Positions 54,822 through 63,851 of a stretch of DNA of 64,000 nucleotides are shown here, in pieces (position 1 is the first letter of the stretch; the number at the start of each line of letters is the position of its first letter). Below the pieces are notes generated by a model. It was given only the letters and a program-made list of their open reading frames with translations, was not told where the DNA came from and searched no databases. The position numbers and the translations under genes are program-made. Location: the NCBI RefSeq assembly GCF_036231965.1, contig NZ_CP109499.1, forward strand, positions 1,984,001-2,048,000. Direction: 5' to 3'. The stretch is from Streptomyces sp. NBC_01428 (GTDB lineage: Bacteria > Actinomycetota > Actinomycetes > Streptomycetales > Streptomycetaceae).

Positions 54822-55754
54822 TCAGCGCACGCGGTGCTCCGCGGTGAGGGGCCTGCCGAAGAAGTCGTCGAGGGAGAGGCCCGTCGCCGCGTTCACGAAC
54901 GCGCGGGCGGCCACCGATCCGGGGGTCGCCGCGTGGATCGCCACCGACACCTGGGCGCCCGCCTCCGGGTCGACCAGCGGCAGCGCCCGCGTCCTGCCGA
55001 TCACCGGCATCGCGCGCAGCCAGGTGTGCGGGACGATGCTCGCCCACTCGCCGCCGCCGACGTGCGCGTACAGCGAGGCGATCGAGTCGGTCTCCACCTG
55101 CGGGGTCACCACGAAGCCCTTGTCCGCGAACACACCGTCGACGATCTGCCGGATCCGCATGTCCGGGGTCAGCAGCGCGAGCGGCAGCTGGGCGGCATCC
55201 GCCCAGGTCATCGTGGAGGCCTGCGCGGTCAGCTGGTCGTCGGAGACCAGCAGCATGTAGCGCTCCTGGTACAGCGGGACGACCTGCAGGCCCTCCTGGT
55301 CGCCGGGGTCGAAGTGGGCGATCGCCACGTCCAGTTCGAAGTCGCGGAGCTGGCGGTGGAGTTCCTTCGTCGACAGTCGGGAGCGGACCTGCACCTTGGC
55401 CAGCGGGTGCGCGGCGCAGAACGCGGCGACGGGCATCGCAAGGGTGGTGGAGGCGGTGGGGTCGGTGCCGAGGCGGAGCGTGCCGGTGATGCCCGACTGC
55501 ACGGCGGCCACCTCGGCCTTGAACGCGTCCTGTTCGGCGAGGATGCGCTTGGCCCACACGACGAGCCGCTCGCCCTCGGGTGTCAGACCCTGGTAGTTGT
55601 GACCGCGGTTGATGAGCGTGACGTTCAACTCCCGCTCCAGCTTGGCGATCGCCGCCGAGAGCGCGGGCTGCGAGACGTAGCAGGACTCCGCCGCCCGCGC
55701 GAAGTGCCGCTCGCGGGCCACCGCCACGAAGTACTCGAGCTGCCGGAACAGCAT
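54822..55754 (-). CDS. LysR family transcriptional regulator
   Basis: 310 residues with an N-terminal winged helix (MLFRQLEYFVAVARERHF, CYVSQPALSAAIAKLERELN) and a periplasmic-binding-protein-like effector domain. Position between the ligase and formate dehydrogenase genes, plus the palindromes at 53005-53071, suggest control of oxc-frc and the ligase with oxalate or a CoA-cycle metabolite as effector (inference). It converges on the ligase gene with a 26-base gap. Confidence 0.88.
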   Translation of the reverse strand: MLFRQLEYFVAVARERHFARAAESCYVSQPALSAAIAKLERELNVTLINRGHNYQGLTPEGERLVVWAKRILAEQDAFKAEVAAVQSGITGTLRLGTDPTASTTLAMPVAAFCAAHPLAKVQVRSRLSTKELHRQLRDFELDVAIAHFDPGDQEGLQVVPLYQERYMLLVSDDQLTAQASTMTWADAAQLPLALLTPDMRIRQIVDGVFADKGFVVTPQVETDSIASLYAHVGGGEWASIVPHTWLRAMPVIGRTRALPLVDPEAGAQVSVAIHAATPGSVAARAFVNAATGLSLDDFFGRPLTAEHRVR

Positions 55755-55876
55755 GCACGACTCCTCTCTCGCTCGCGCCGCACCCCGGCACCGCGGACGG
55801 GCCGGCCGGCTGCCCCGTGATCATCCCGAGCCTACCGATCCGGCCGTCTCCCGTGTCCCGTCGTGCACGGCCGCGG

Positions 55877-56089
55877 TCAGCGCAGGAGCCGTACCGCCGC
55901 GACCACCAGCGGATGCACTCCGTCGGCCCCGGCGTCGACGTCCGCGACGAGCCGGGACCGCATACGCGGGTCCCAGAACCGGCCGATGTGCCCGGCGACC
56001 GCCTGTGCCGCCTCGTCCCCGGGCAGGTGTCCCAGGTTCAGGGCGATGTCGTTCGCCATCCGGCGCTCCGCCGGGACGGTCCCCGTCAT
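55877..56089 (-). CDS. fdsD: Formate dehydrogenase delta subunit
   Basis: A 70-residue FdsD-type small subunit (RMANDIALNLGHLPGDEAAQAVAGHIGRFWDPRMR, split here as one family block). It is needed for assembly or stability of the NAD-dependent molybdenum formate dehydrogenase. It starts one base after the alpha-subunit stop. It is easily missed because of its size. Confidence 0.88.
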   Translation of the reverse strand: MTGTVPAERRMANDIALNLGHLPGDEAAQAVAGHIGRFWDPRMRSRLVADVDAGADGVHPLVVAAVRLLR

Positions 56090-56090
56090 C

Positions 56091-58961
56091 TCAGTCCACC
56101 GCCGTGAGCGCGTCGTCGCCTGCGGCCTTCCGGGCCCCGTTCCCGCGGGGTTCCGGTGCCGTGTCCCCCGTCCGCCCGGGTGGCGCGCCGGCGCGGCCGA
56201 GGGGGTGCACGAGGCCGACCTGGACGGCGGTCACCTTGTACTCGGGGCAGTTGGTCGCCCAGTCGGAGTTCTCGGTGGTCACCACGTTGGCGCCGGTCAC
56301 GGGGTGGTGGAACGTGGTGTAGACGACGCCGGCCGGCATCCGGTCGGAGATCTCGGCACGCAGGGTCGTGCGCCCGACCCGGCTGGCGAGCGTGACCAGC
56401 GCGCCGTCGGTGATGCCGCGCACCTCGGCGTCGTGCGGATGCAGTTCCAGGACGTCCTCGGGGTGCCAGGCGACGTTGCCGGTGCGCCGGGTCTGCGCAC
56501 CGACGTTGTACTGGCTGAGGATGCGCCCGGTGGTGAGCACCAGCGGGAAGCGCCGGGTGGAGCGCTCCTTGGTCGGCACGTACGTGGTGACGACGAACCT
56601 GCCCTTGCCCCGGACGAAGGCGTCGACGTGCATGACCGGTGTGCCGTCGGGAGCCGCCGCGTTGCACGGCCACTGCACGCTGCCCAGCTTGTCGAGCACC
56701 TCGAAGGAGACCCCGGTGAACGTCGGGGTGACCGAGGCGATCTCCTCCATGATGCGGGCCGGGTGGTCGTACGCCATCGGGTAGCCCATGGCGGTGGCGA
56801 TCTCGCAGACGATCTGCCACTCGTGCTTGCCCGTCTTCGGTTTCATGACGGCGCGCACCCGGTTGATGCGGCGCTCCGCGTTGGTGAAGGTGCCGTCCTT
56901 CTCCAGGAAGGAGGCGCCGGGCAGGAAGACGTGGGCGAACTTGGCGGTCTCGTTGAGGAACAGGTCCTGCACGACGACGAGTTCCATCGCCTCCAGGGCG
57001 GCCGTGACGTGCCGGAGGTTGGGGTCGGACTGTGCGATGTCCTCGCCGTGCACGAACAGTCCGCGGAAGGTGCCGTCGATCGCGGCGTCGAACATGTTGG
57101 GGATGCGCAGGCCCGGTTCGGCGAGGAGCGTGCCGCCCCACAGGTTCTCGAACACCTCGCGGACCGCGTCGTCGGACACGTGCCGGTAGCCGGGGAGTTC
57201 GTGCGGGAAGGACCCCATGTCGCAGGAGCCCTGCACGTTGTTCTGGCCGCGCAGCGGGTTCACGCCGACGCCGTCGCGGCCGATGTTGCCGCAGGCCATG
57301 GCGAGGTTCGCCATCCCCATGACCATGGTGGAGCCCTGGCTGTGCTCGGTGACGCCGAGGCCGTAGTAGATGGCGCCGTTCGGTGCCCCGGCGTACAGCC
57401 GTGCGGCGGAGCGGAGTTGGCCGGCGGGGATCCCGCTGATCTCCTCGGTGGCCTCCGGGCTGTTCTCGGGCAGGGCGACGAAACGCGCCCACTCCTCGAA
57501 GCCCTCGCACCGGCTCTCCACGAAGGACCGGTCGACGAGCCCCTCGGTGACGACCACGTGGGCCAGGGCGTTGACGACGGCGACGTTGGTGCTGGGCCTG
57601 AGCTGGAGGTGGTGCGCGGCCTCGACGTGCGGTGAGCGCACCAGGTCGATGCGGCGCGGGTCGATGACGATCAGCTGGGCGCCCTCGCGGAGCCTGCGCT
57701 TCATCCGCGAGGCGAACACCGGGTGTCCGTCGGTGGGGTTGGCGCCGATCACCATGATGACGTCGGCCTCGGCGACGGACCGGAAGTCCTGGGTTCCGGC
57801 CGACTCTCCGAAGGTCTGCTTGAGCCCGTATCCGGTCGGGGAGTGGCAGACCCGGGCGCAGGTGTCGATGTTGTTGTTGCCGAAGGCGGCGCGGACCATC
57901 TTCTGGACGACGTAGACCTCTTCGTTCGTGCACCTCGACGAGGAGATCGCGCCGATCGAACCGGGCCCGAACCGCGCCTGGATGTCCCGCATCCGGCGGG
58001 CGACGGTGCCGATCGCCTCGTCCCAGTCGACCTCGCGCCACGGGTCGGTGATCCGGTCGCGGACCATCGGCTTGAGCATCCGGTCCGGGTGGGTGGCGTA
58101 GCCGAAGGCGAAGCGGCCCTTCACGCAGGAGTGGCCCTCGTTCGCGCCGCCGTCCTTGTACGGCACCATCCGCACGAGTTCGTCGCCGCGCAGCTCGGCC
58201 TTGAAGGAGCAGCCGACCCCGCAGTACGCGCAGGTGGTGACCACCGACCGGGTGGGCATGCCGAGTTCGACCACCGACTTCTCCTGGAGGGTGGAGGTCG
58301 GGCAGGCCTGGACGCAGGCCCCGCAGGAGACGCACTCGGAGTCCATGAACGTCTCGCCGGCGCCGGGCGACACCTTGGAGTCGAAGCCGCGTCCCTCGAT
58401 GGTCAGCGCGAACGTGCCCTGCACCTCGCCGCAGGCCCGCACGCAGCGCGAGCAGGCGATGCACTTGGAGGCGTCGAAGTCGAAGTACGGGTTGGAGGTG
58501 TCCTTCTCGGCTTCGAGGTGGTTCTCCCCCTCGAAGCCGTAGCGGACCTGCCGCAGTCCCACCACGCCGGCCATGTCCTGGAGTTCGCAGTCGCCGTTGG
58601 CGGGGCAGGTGAGGCAGTCCAGTGGATGGTCGGAGATGTACAGCTCCATGACGCCCTGGCGGAGCTTCTCCACCTTCGGCGTCTGGGTGCTCACCCGCAT
58701 CCCGTCCGCCACCGGTGTGGTGCAGGACGCGGGGGTGCCGCGCCTGCCGTCGATCTCCACCACGCACAGCCGGCAGGAGCCGAACGGCTCCAGACTGTCG
58801 GTGGCGCACAGTTTGGGGATGTCGATGCCGGCCAGGGCGGCGGCGCGCATCACCGAGGTGCCCTCGGGGACCGTCACCGGGAGGCCGTCCACCTCCACGG
58901 ACACCGTGGCCGCGCCGGGCCGTTCCGGGGTTCCGAAGTCGGATTCCTTGAGCAGTGTCAT
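56091..58961 (-). CDS. fdsA: NAD-dependent formate dehydrogenase, molybdenum alpha subunit
   Basis: 956 residues. The N-terminal [2Fe-2S] ligands are C52, C63, C66 and C80. The His-type cluster is H112, C116, C119 and C125. Two ferredoxin-like [4Fe-4S] sets are C167-C177 and C210-C220, and the Mo-domain cluster is C244, C247, C251 and C279. The molybdenum ligand is C372 in ARVCHSPT, so it is the Cys, not Sec, form. It oxidises formate to CO2 and passes electrons to the beta/gamma diaphorase. ATGA overlaps the beta-subunit stop. The frame reads on upstream antisense to nothing useful, so the start rests on homology and overlap. Confidence 0.95.
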   Translation of the reverse strand: MTLLKESDFGTPERPGAATVSVEVDGLPVTVPEGTSVMRAAALAGIDIPKLCATDSLEPFGSCRLCVVEIDGRRGTPASCTTPVADGMRVSTQTPKVEKLRQGVMELYISDHPLDCLTCPANGDCELQDMAGVVGLRQVRYGFEGENHLEAEKDTSNPYFDFDASKCIACSRCVRACGEVQGTFALTIEGRGFDSKVSPGAGETFMDSECVSCGACVQACPTSTLQEKSVVELGMPTRSVVTTCAYCGVGCSFKAELRGDELVRMVPYKDGGANEGHSCVKGRFAFGYATHPDRMLKPMVRDRITDPWREVDWDEAIGTVARRMRDIQARFGPGSIGAISSSRCTNEEVYVVQKMVRAAFGNNNIDTCARVCHSPTGYGLKQTFGESAGTQDFRSVAEADVIMVIGANPTDGHPVFASRMKRRLREGAQLIVIDPRRIDLVRSPHVEAAHHLQLRPSTNVAVVNALAHVVVTEGLVDRSFVESRCEGFEEWARFVALPENSPEATEEISGIPAGQLRSAARLYAGAPNGAIYYGLGVTEHSQGSTMVMGMANLAMACGNIGRDGVGVNPLRGQNNVQGSCDMGSFPHELPGYRHVSDDAVREVFENLWGGTLLAEPGLRIPNMFDAAIDGTFRGLFVHGEDIAQSDPNLRHVTAALEAMELVVVQDLFLNETAKFAHVFLPGASFLEKDGTFTNAERRINRVRAVMKPKTGKHEWQIVCEIATAMGYPMAYDHPARIMEEIASVTPTFTGVSFEVLDKLGSVQWPCNAAAPDGTPVMHVDAFVRGKGRFVVTTYVPTKERSTRRFPLVLTTGRILSQYNVGAQTRRTGNVAWHPEDVLELHPHDAEVRGITDGALVTLASRVGRTTLRAEISDRMPAGVVYTTFHHPVTGANVVTTENSDWATNCPEYKVTAVQVGLVHPLGRAGAPPGRTGDTAPEPRGNGARKAAGDDALTAVD

Positions 58962-60571
58962 GCCGTGCCCTCCGTGCGTACGCCGCTCGTCGGCTCGGGT
59001 GGGGCTCCCTGTCCCGCTCCGCGGGCGAGGAAGTCGTCGGGAAAGTGCGCGAGGGCGCTCCGCACCGGCATCGGCGTGAGGCCGCCCATCGCGCACAGCG
59101 ATCCGTCGGTCATCAGGTCGCACAGGTCCTCGAGCAGGGCCAGGTTCTCGTCCCGGTGGCGGCCCGCCACGATCTTGTCGATCACCTCGACGCCCCGTAC
59201 CGAACCGACCCTGCACGGCGTGCACTTGCCGCAGGACTCCGCCGCGCAGAACTCCATCGCGAAGCGGGCCTGGGCCGCCATGTCCACGGTGTCGTCGAAG
59301 ACGACGACCCCGCCGTGCCCGACCATCGCGCCCGCGGCGGCGAACGCCTCGTAGTCCATCGGCAGGTCGAACATCGACGGCGGCAGGTAGGCGCCGAGGG
59401 GGCCGCCGACCTGCACCGTGCGTACCGGGCGCCCGGTGAACGTACCGCCGCCGTAGTCCTCGACCAGTTCGCGCAGGGTGACGCCGAACGCGGTCTCGAC
59501 GATGCCGCCGTGCGCGATGTTGCCGCCGAGCTGGAAGACCTGGGTGCCGCGGGAGCGGTCGACGCCGAGTTCCTGGTACGCGGCCGCGCCCGCGGCGAGG
59601 ACGACGGGGACCGTGGCGAGCGTGAGGACGTTGTTCACGACCGTCGGCCGGCCGAAGAGGCCCTCGATCGCGGGGATCGGCGGCTTGGCCCGCACGGTGC
59701 CACGCCTGCCCTCCAGGCTCTCCAGCATGGAGGTCTCCTCGCCGCAGATGTACGCGCCCGCGCCGACCCGGACGTGCAGGTCGAAGTCGAGCGGGGAGCC
59801 GAGGATGCCCGTGCCGAGCCAGCCCTGTTCGCGGGCGATGCCGATCGCGGCGCGCATCGAGGCGACGGCGTCCGGGTACTCCGAGCGGATGTAGAGGTAG
59901 CCCTCGGTCGCGCCGACGGCGTGCGCGGCGATGGTCATGCCCTCGATGAGCAGGAACGGGTCGCCCTCCATGACCATCCGGTCGGCGAAGGTGCCGCTGT
60001 CGCCCTCGTCGGCGTTGCAGCAGACGAACTTGAGGTCGTCCGGGCAGTCGAGGACGGTCTTCCACTTGATGCCGGCGGGGAATCCCGCGCCGCCCCGGCC
60101 GCGCAGTCCGGACGCGGTGACCTCGGCGACCACGTCGGCGGGCGGGCGCTCCAGCGCGGCGCGCAGCCCCTCGATGCCGCCGTGCGCCACGTAGTCCTCG
60201 GGCGACAGCGGGTCCGTGACGCCGACGCGGGCGAACGTGACGCGGTTCTGGCGTGCCAGCCAGGGCAGTTCGTCCACCACTCCGCGGCACAGCGGATGGT
60301 CGGCGCCGTCGAGGAGACCGGAGGCGAGCAGGTCCTCGACGTCGGACGGGGTGACCGGGCCGTATCCGATGCGGCCGCGGGGGGTGACGACCTCGACGAG
60401 GGGTTCCAGCCAGAGCATGCCGCGCGATCCGTTGCGTACGACGTCGAGCGTGAAGTCGCCGCGGTCCGATGCCTGTTGGAGGGCGGTCGCCACGTCGTCC
60501 GCGCCGACGGACCGGGCCGCCGCGTCGCGGGGGACGTAGACCGTGGCGGCCGGGTGCGTGGTGTCGTTCAT
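58958..60571 (-). CDS. fdsB: Formate dehydrogenase beta subunit (FMN/NAD-binding, NuoF-like)
   Basis: 537 residues. An N-terminal thioredoxin-like domain precedes a NuoF domain with GLRGRGGAGFPAGIKWKT (FMN/NAD) and CNADEGDSGTFADR. The [4Fe-4S] motif is ESCGKCTPCRVG. It reduces NAD+ with electrons from the alpha subunit. The ATG at 60571 overlaps the gamma stop; the 71-codon upstream extension is antisense-like and rejected. Confidence 0.95.
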   Translation of the reverse strand: MNDTTHPAATVYVPRDAAARSVGADDVATALQQASDRGDFTLDVVRNGSRGMLWLEPLVEVVTPRGRIGYGPVTPSDVEDLLASGLLDGADHPLCRGVVDELPWLARQNRVTFARVGVTDPLSPEDYVAHGGIEGLRAALERPPADVVAEVTASGLRGRGGAGFPAGIKWKTVLDCPDDLKFVCCNADEGDSGTFADRMVMEGDPFLLIEGMTIAAHAVGATEGYLYIRSEYPDAVASMRAAIGIAREQGWLGTGILGSPLDFDLHVRVGAGAYICGEETSMLESLEGRRGTVRAKPPIPAIEGLFGRPTVVNNVLTLATVPVVLAAGAAAYQELGVDRSRGTQVFQLGGNIAHGGIVETAFGVTLRELVEDYGGGTFTGRPVRTVQVGGPLGAYLPPSMFDLPMDYEAFAAAGAMVGHGGVVVFDDTVDMAAQARFAMEFCAAESCGKCTPCRVGSVRGVEVIDKIVAGRHRDENLALLEDLCDLMTDGSLCAMGGLTPMPVRSALAHFPDDFLARGAGQGAPPEPTSGVRTEGTA

Positions 60572-61047
60572 GAGGAGACCGTCCCGTCGAGGATCGAGCC
60601 CAGCCGGGCCGGGGTCACGCGGCCGTGCAGGCGGCCGTTCACCTCGACCGCCGGGCCGAGGGCGCAGTTGCCGAGGCAGAAGACCTGCTCGACGGTCACG
60701 GCACCGTCGGGGGTCGTCTCTCCGGGTGCCAGTCCCGCCTCGCGGGCGTAGGTCATCAGGCCCTCGGCGCCCAGGGCCTGGCACGCCTCGGCCCGGCAGA
60801 TGCGCAGGAGGGTGCGTCCGGCGGGCTCGCGGCGGAAGTCGTGGTAGAAGGTCACCACCCCGTGGACATCGGCCCGGGAGAGGTTGAACTCATCGGCGAG
60901 CACCGGGATCGCCTCCTGCGGCACATGCCCCAACTCAGCCTGCACGGCGTGCAGTACGGGCAGCAGCGCACCGCGCTGGTCCCGGTGGCCGGCCGCCGCT
61001 CTGCGGACCACGCCCTCGACCGTCACGTCGCTCGCGCTGGTCGTCAT
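60568..61047 (-). CDS. fdsG: Formate dehydrogenase gamma subunit (NuoE-like)
   Basis: 159 residues. A thioredoxin-like [2Fe-2S] subunit with the ligands in ICRAEACQALGA and FCLGNCALGP. It is the first gene of the G-B-A-D operon. The ATG was chosen for GGCGGAG upstream. The CTGTATAC palindrome at 61119-61132 is centred about 78 bases before the start. Confidence 0.94.
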   Translation of the reverse strand: MTTSASDVTVEGVVRRAAAGHRDQRGALLPVLHAVQAELGHVPQEAIPVLADEFNLSRADVHGVVTFYHDFRREPAGRTLLRICRAEACQALGAEGLMTYAREAGLAPGETTPDGAVTVEQVFCLGNCALGPAVEVNGRLHGRVTPARLGSILDGTVSS

Positions 61048-61110
61048 GATCGCTCCGCCTTCCGTCACGCGGGCTCCCGGCGATGCTCGCGGGAGACTGG
61101 ACGATACCTC

Positions 61111-61132
61111 ATACAGGCTTCTGTATACAGAA
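61111..61132. promoter_or_regulatory. GntR box before formate dehydrogenase operon
   Basis: TTCTGTATACAGAA (61119-61132) is a perfect 14-bp palindrome. It overlaps ATACAG-GCTT-CTGTAT at 61111-61126, giving three CTGTAT/ATACAG half-sites. Confidence 0.75.
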
Positions 61133-61303
61133 CTCAATCACCATCAATCGCTGTCCCCCGAGCGGGATTTGGCGCCGCGGGGAGGGAGGCATCGTCACGG
61201 AGCCGTGCGCCGCCCTCGCGCTCCAGGGCCCTTACGGCGGTGAGCCGCACGTCGGGAACCGGTGGCCGACCTGGGGATTTCCTCCGGAGGAGCCCGCCAT
61301 CCT

Positions 61304-61323
61304 GCATACCAAAACCTGTATGC
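61304..61323. promoter_or_regulatory. GntR box before its own gene
   Basis: GCATAC-N8-GTATGC, perfect 6-bp arms, about 95 bases before the gntR start. It includes CTGTATGC, identical to a half-site at 63171-63183 read on the minus strand. Confidence 0.65.
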
Positions 61324-61408
61324 TGGCCGGGCCGTCGGCGACCGACTCGGCGGCCACCACTTGGCAGAGCCGTCGGCCCGCGGGCCCGGTGGCAGAACGG
61401 GGGCTCCC

Positions 61409-62095
61409 ATGCGCGAGGCACTCACGGCCGCCGCGGCCCGGCGCGTCACCCGCCCGGCACCACTGCGCCAGGCCGTGTACGACGCACTGACCGAGCTGAT
61501 CGTCAGCGGCTCCCTCAAGCCCGGCCAACACCTGGTCGAGGCCGAGCTCGCCGAGCACCTGGGCGTCAGCCGCCAGCCCGTCCGCGAGGCGTTGCAGCGG
61601 CTCCAGACCGACGGCTGGGTGGACCTGCGTCCTGCCCAGGGGGCGTTCGTCCACTCCCCCACCGAGGAGGAGGCAGCCCAACTCCTCGGTGTCCGGGCGG
61701 TTCTGGAGACCTACTCGGCGCAGCTCGCCGCGCAGAACGCGAAGCCCGAGGACATCGAGCGGCTCTGGGAGCTGCAGCAGGAGGGCGTCGACGCGCTCGC
61801 CGAAGGGGACGTCGAGCGGCTGGTCGCCGCGAACACGGCCCTGCACGCCTTCATCACCTCCGTGGCGGGCAACGACGTCCTGGCCGAACTCATCTCCGGT
61901 GTCGGCCAGAAGGTGCGCTGGTACTACACGCCGATCGCCCGCCCGCGCGGCAAGGAGGCGTGGAACGAACACGCCCAGCTGATCAGGGCCATCGCCAAGG
62001 GCGACGCCGACCGGGCGGGCGAGGTGATGCGCAAGCACACCGAGCGCACCACGGGCTTCTACCGCAAGCAGATCGCGGCCGGCGGACGGGCGTAG
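61409..62095 (+). CDS. GntR regulator, FCD (FadR) subfamily
   Basis: 228 residues. The N-terminal winged helix is VYDALTELIVSGSLKPGQHL, then LAEHLGVSRQPVREALQRLQ. The C-terminal FCD helical domain has metal-site-type His residues (ALHAFITSVAGND). FCD regulators usually bind small organic acids. It is divergent from the formate dehydrogenase operon, and boxes of its palindrome type lie before fdsG, itself and two other genes. Oxalate, formate or a related acid is the inferred effector. The ATG at 61409 has a GGGGG ribosome site. Confidence 0.9.
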   Translation: MREALTAAAARRVTRPAPLRQAVYDALTELIVSGSLKPGQHLVEAELAEHLGVSRQPVREALQRLQTDGWVDLRPAQGAFVHSPTEEEAAQLLGVRAVLETYSAQLAAQNAKPEDIERLWELQQEGVDALAEGDVERLVAANTALHAFITSVAGNDVLAELISGVGQKVRWYYTPIARPRGKEAWNEHAQLIRAIAKGDADRAGEVMRKHTERTTGFYRKQIAAGGRA

Positions 62096-62112
62096 GCGGC
62101 AGCCGTACCGGT

Positions 62113-63099
62113 TCACGTCGGCGCGAGGGTTCCGGCGGGCCGGCACGCGGGGGCGAGGCCGGTGTCCTCCGACCGCGCGGCCCCGGCCGGACCGGCTCCG
62201 GACCGGACGTCATGCCCGCCCGCGCCCTGCGACGGGCCGGTCCCGGAACGCGCGTCCGCGAAGCCGGGCTCCTGGCACGGCACTTCCCGGGTTCGCGGCA
62301 TCTCCGCGGCCATCGCGGCGGTCAGTTCGAGCAGCCAGGGCCGTACGACGCCGAGGACGATGTCCCCTCCCCCGCCGTCCGGTCCGAGCATCGCGTCGGC
62401 CGGAACGAGCACCGGGTCGGCACACACGGTCGAGGTCCCGCTGCCGCCGGGCCCCGCGCCGTCGGGCCTCGCCGGGACGAACAGGTCGGGCGCGTGGGCC
62501 GGGACGACCCACAGGGTCACGCCGCCCCGGTCCGTCCGCCGGGAACGCCCCGGCAGGGCCTGCGGCACGGTCGGCCGAGATGTCTCCCACGCCTCGGACG
62601 ACCAGAGATAACTGTCCGCCTCACCTGCGGCGACCACTGCGCGCCGCCGGGCCCGCAGGGCGACGACACCACCGGAGCGGACGGCGGTCGAGCCGCCTCC
62701 CCCGGGCGACAGGTGCCGCCGTCCCGATCCCTCCTCGGCGAGGAGCCCCTCGGGGCCGATGTCCCCGAGGGCCAGTGTGGCGAGATGGCGTCCGGCGGCG
62801 ATCTCGCCCCGCAGCCAGGGGTTCCCGTAGACCCCCAGCGCGGCGACCGCGGCGAAGTGGGAGGTGAGCACGGCGGCGGTCGCCGGGCAGACGCGAGCGG
62901 TCCGCGCCACCACCTCGGCGGCCTCCGCACACCCCCGACCCCCGCCGCCGTCAGCCGTGGGAGCGGTGAGCCCGAGCAACCCCGCGCGACCGAGGGCCGT
63001 CACGGCCGCACGCGGGAACCGGCCCCGCTCACCGGTCACTTCGGCGGCGGGCGCGACGACATCGGCGAGGACCGCGGAGAGAGAACTGCGGTACGACAC
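62113..63099 (-). CDS. Short acyl-CoA dehydrogenase-like protein
   Basis: 328 residues. The N-terminal helical domain of the family is recognisable (GLLGLTAPTADGGGGRGCAE, TSHFAAVAALGVYGNPWLR), and the middle beta domain is degenerate (LATLALGDIGPEG). The normal C-terminal four-helix domain with the catalytic Glu is missing: after VVRPWLLELTAAMAAEM the sequence becomes a disordered Gly/Pro tail. It could be a divergent or decayed flavoprotein. GTG 63099 has AAGGGGG seven bases upstream. A GntR-type palindrome sits 72 bases before the start, the same distance as in fdsG. Confidence 0.65.
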   Translation of the reverse strand: MSYRSSLSAVLADVVAPAAEVTGERGRFPRAAVTALGRAGLLGLTAPTADGGGGRGCAEAAEVVARTARVCPATAAVLTSHFAAVAALGVYGNPWLRGEIAAGRHLATLALGDIGPEGLLAEEGSGRRHLSPGGGGSTAVRSGGVVALRARRRAVVAAGEADSYLWSSEAWETSRPTVPQALPGRSRRTDRGGVTLWVVPAHAPDLFVPARPDGAGPGGSGTSTVCADPVLVPADAMLGPDGGGGDIVLGVVRPWLLELTAAMAAEMPRTREVPCQEPGFADARSGTGPSQGAGGHDVRSGAGPAGAARSEDTGLAPACRPAGTLAPT

Positions 63100-63170
63100 G
63101 GGGTGACCCCCTTCTGGAATCCGGACCGGCCTCCCGCGGGAGCGCGCAAGAGCACCCTTCCGCAAGAATT

Positions 63171-63183
63171 GCATACAGTATGC
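63171..63183. promoter_or_regulatory. GntR-type palindrome before acyl-CoA dehydrogenase-like gene
   Basis: GCATAC-A-GTATGC, a perfect 13-bp palindrome in a local AT-rich patch, starting 72 bases before the GTG start. Confidence 0.65.
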
Positions 63184-63252
63184 CGTTGGGGAGTGGAGTG
63201 CGCCAGAGGACGGTGAAGGGAATCGGACCGTGACGGGTCGGACCGTGACGGA

Positions 63253-63287
63253 CGCGGCCCCCTCGACGGCACGTCGAGGGGGCCGCG
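63253..63287 (-). terminator. Hairpin after carbonic anhydrase gene
   Basis: A 16-bp perfect stem (CGCGGCCCCCTCGACG and its complement) with a GCA loop, 16 bases beyond the carbonic anhydrase stop. Confidence 0.8.
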
Positions 63288-63302
63288 AACACGCTCCAGG
63301 AC

Positions 63303-63851
63303 TCAGATGCCGGGGTCGATCTCCCGCAGCAATCCCGTGGTGACGTCGAAGACGAAGCCGCGCACGTCGTCGGTGTGCGGCAGGAACGGCGAGGTCCGGA
63401 CGCGCCGCATCGACTGCCGTACATCCTGGTCGACGTCGCGGAAGGCCTCCACCGCCCAGGCCGGCCGCTGCCCGACCTCCATCTCCAGCTCGTGCCGGAA
63501 CTCCTCGGTCAGGGTCTGCAGACCGCATCCGGTGTGGTGGATCAGTATCACGCTGCGTGTACCGAGGGCCCGTTGGCTGATCGTCAGGGAACGGATGGTG
63601 TCGTCGGTGACGACCCCGCCCGCGTTGCGCACGGTGTGGCAGTCGCCCAGTTCGAGACCGAGCGCGGCGTGCAGATCGATCCGGGCGTCCATGCAGGCCA
63701 CGACGGCGACCCGCAGGACGGGCCGGGCGCCCATGCCCGGGTCGACGAACCCGGCGGCATAGGTGCGGTTGGCCGCCACGAGGCGGTCGATGACCGAGCC
63801 GTCACCGGGCGGATCGTCGATGGACGAGGCGAGTCGGGGTGCTGGAGTCAT
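63303..63851 (-). CDS. Beta-class carbonic anhydrase
   Basis: 182 residues. The zinc ligands are Cys and Asp of VVACMDARID, with His and Cys of LIHHTGCG; VRNAGGVVTDD is the conserved loop. This is the small actinobacterial type. It interconverts CO2 and bicarbonate. Next to a pathway that releases CO2 from oxalate and formate, it may handle that CO2, although the gene has its own terminator and could be independent. Confidence 0.9.
   Translation of the reverse strand: MTPAPRLASSIDDPPGDGSVIDRLVAANRTYAAGFVDPGMGARPVLRVAVVACMDARIDLHAALGLELGDCHTVRNAGGVVTDDTIRSLTISQRALGTRSVILIHHTGCGLQTLTEEFRHELEMEVGQRPAWAVEAFRDVDQDVRQSMRRVRTSPFLPHTDDVRGFVFDVTTGLLREIDPGI

Larger units (their letters stand above)
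61048..61408. other. 361-bp divergent control region of fds operon and gntR
   Basis: Contains two GntR-type boxes (61111-61132 near fdsG, 61304-61323 near gntR), separated by about 170 bases of ordinary high-GC sequence. No gene is supported in it. Confidence 0.7.

Noticed and set aside
56091..60290. 1399-codon frame including fdsA
   Set aside because: The first 443 codons are an out-of-frame reading of fdsB; true FdsA begins at 58961 with an ATGA overlap.
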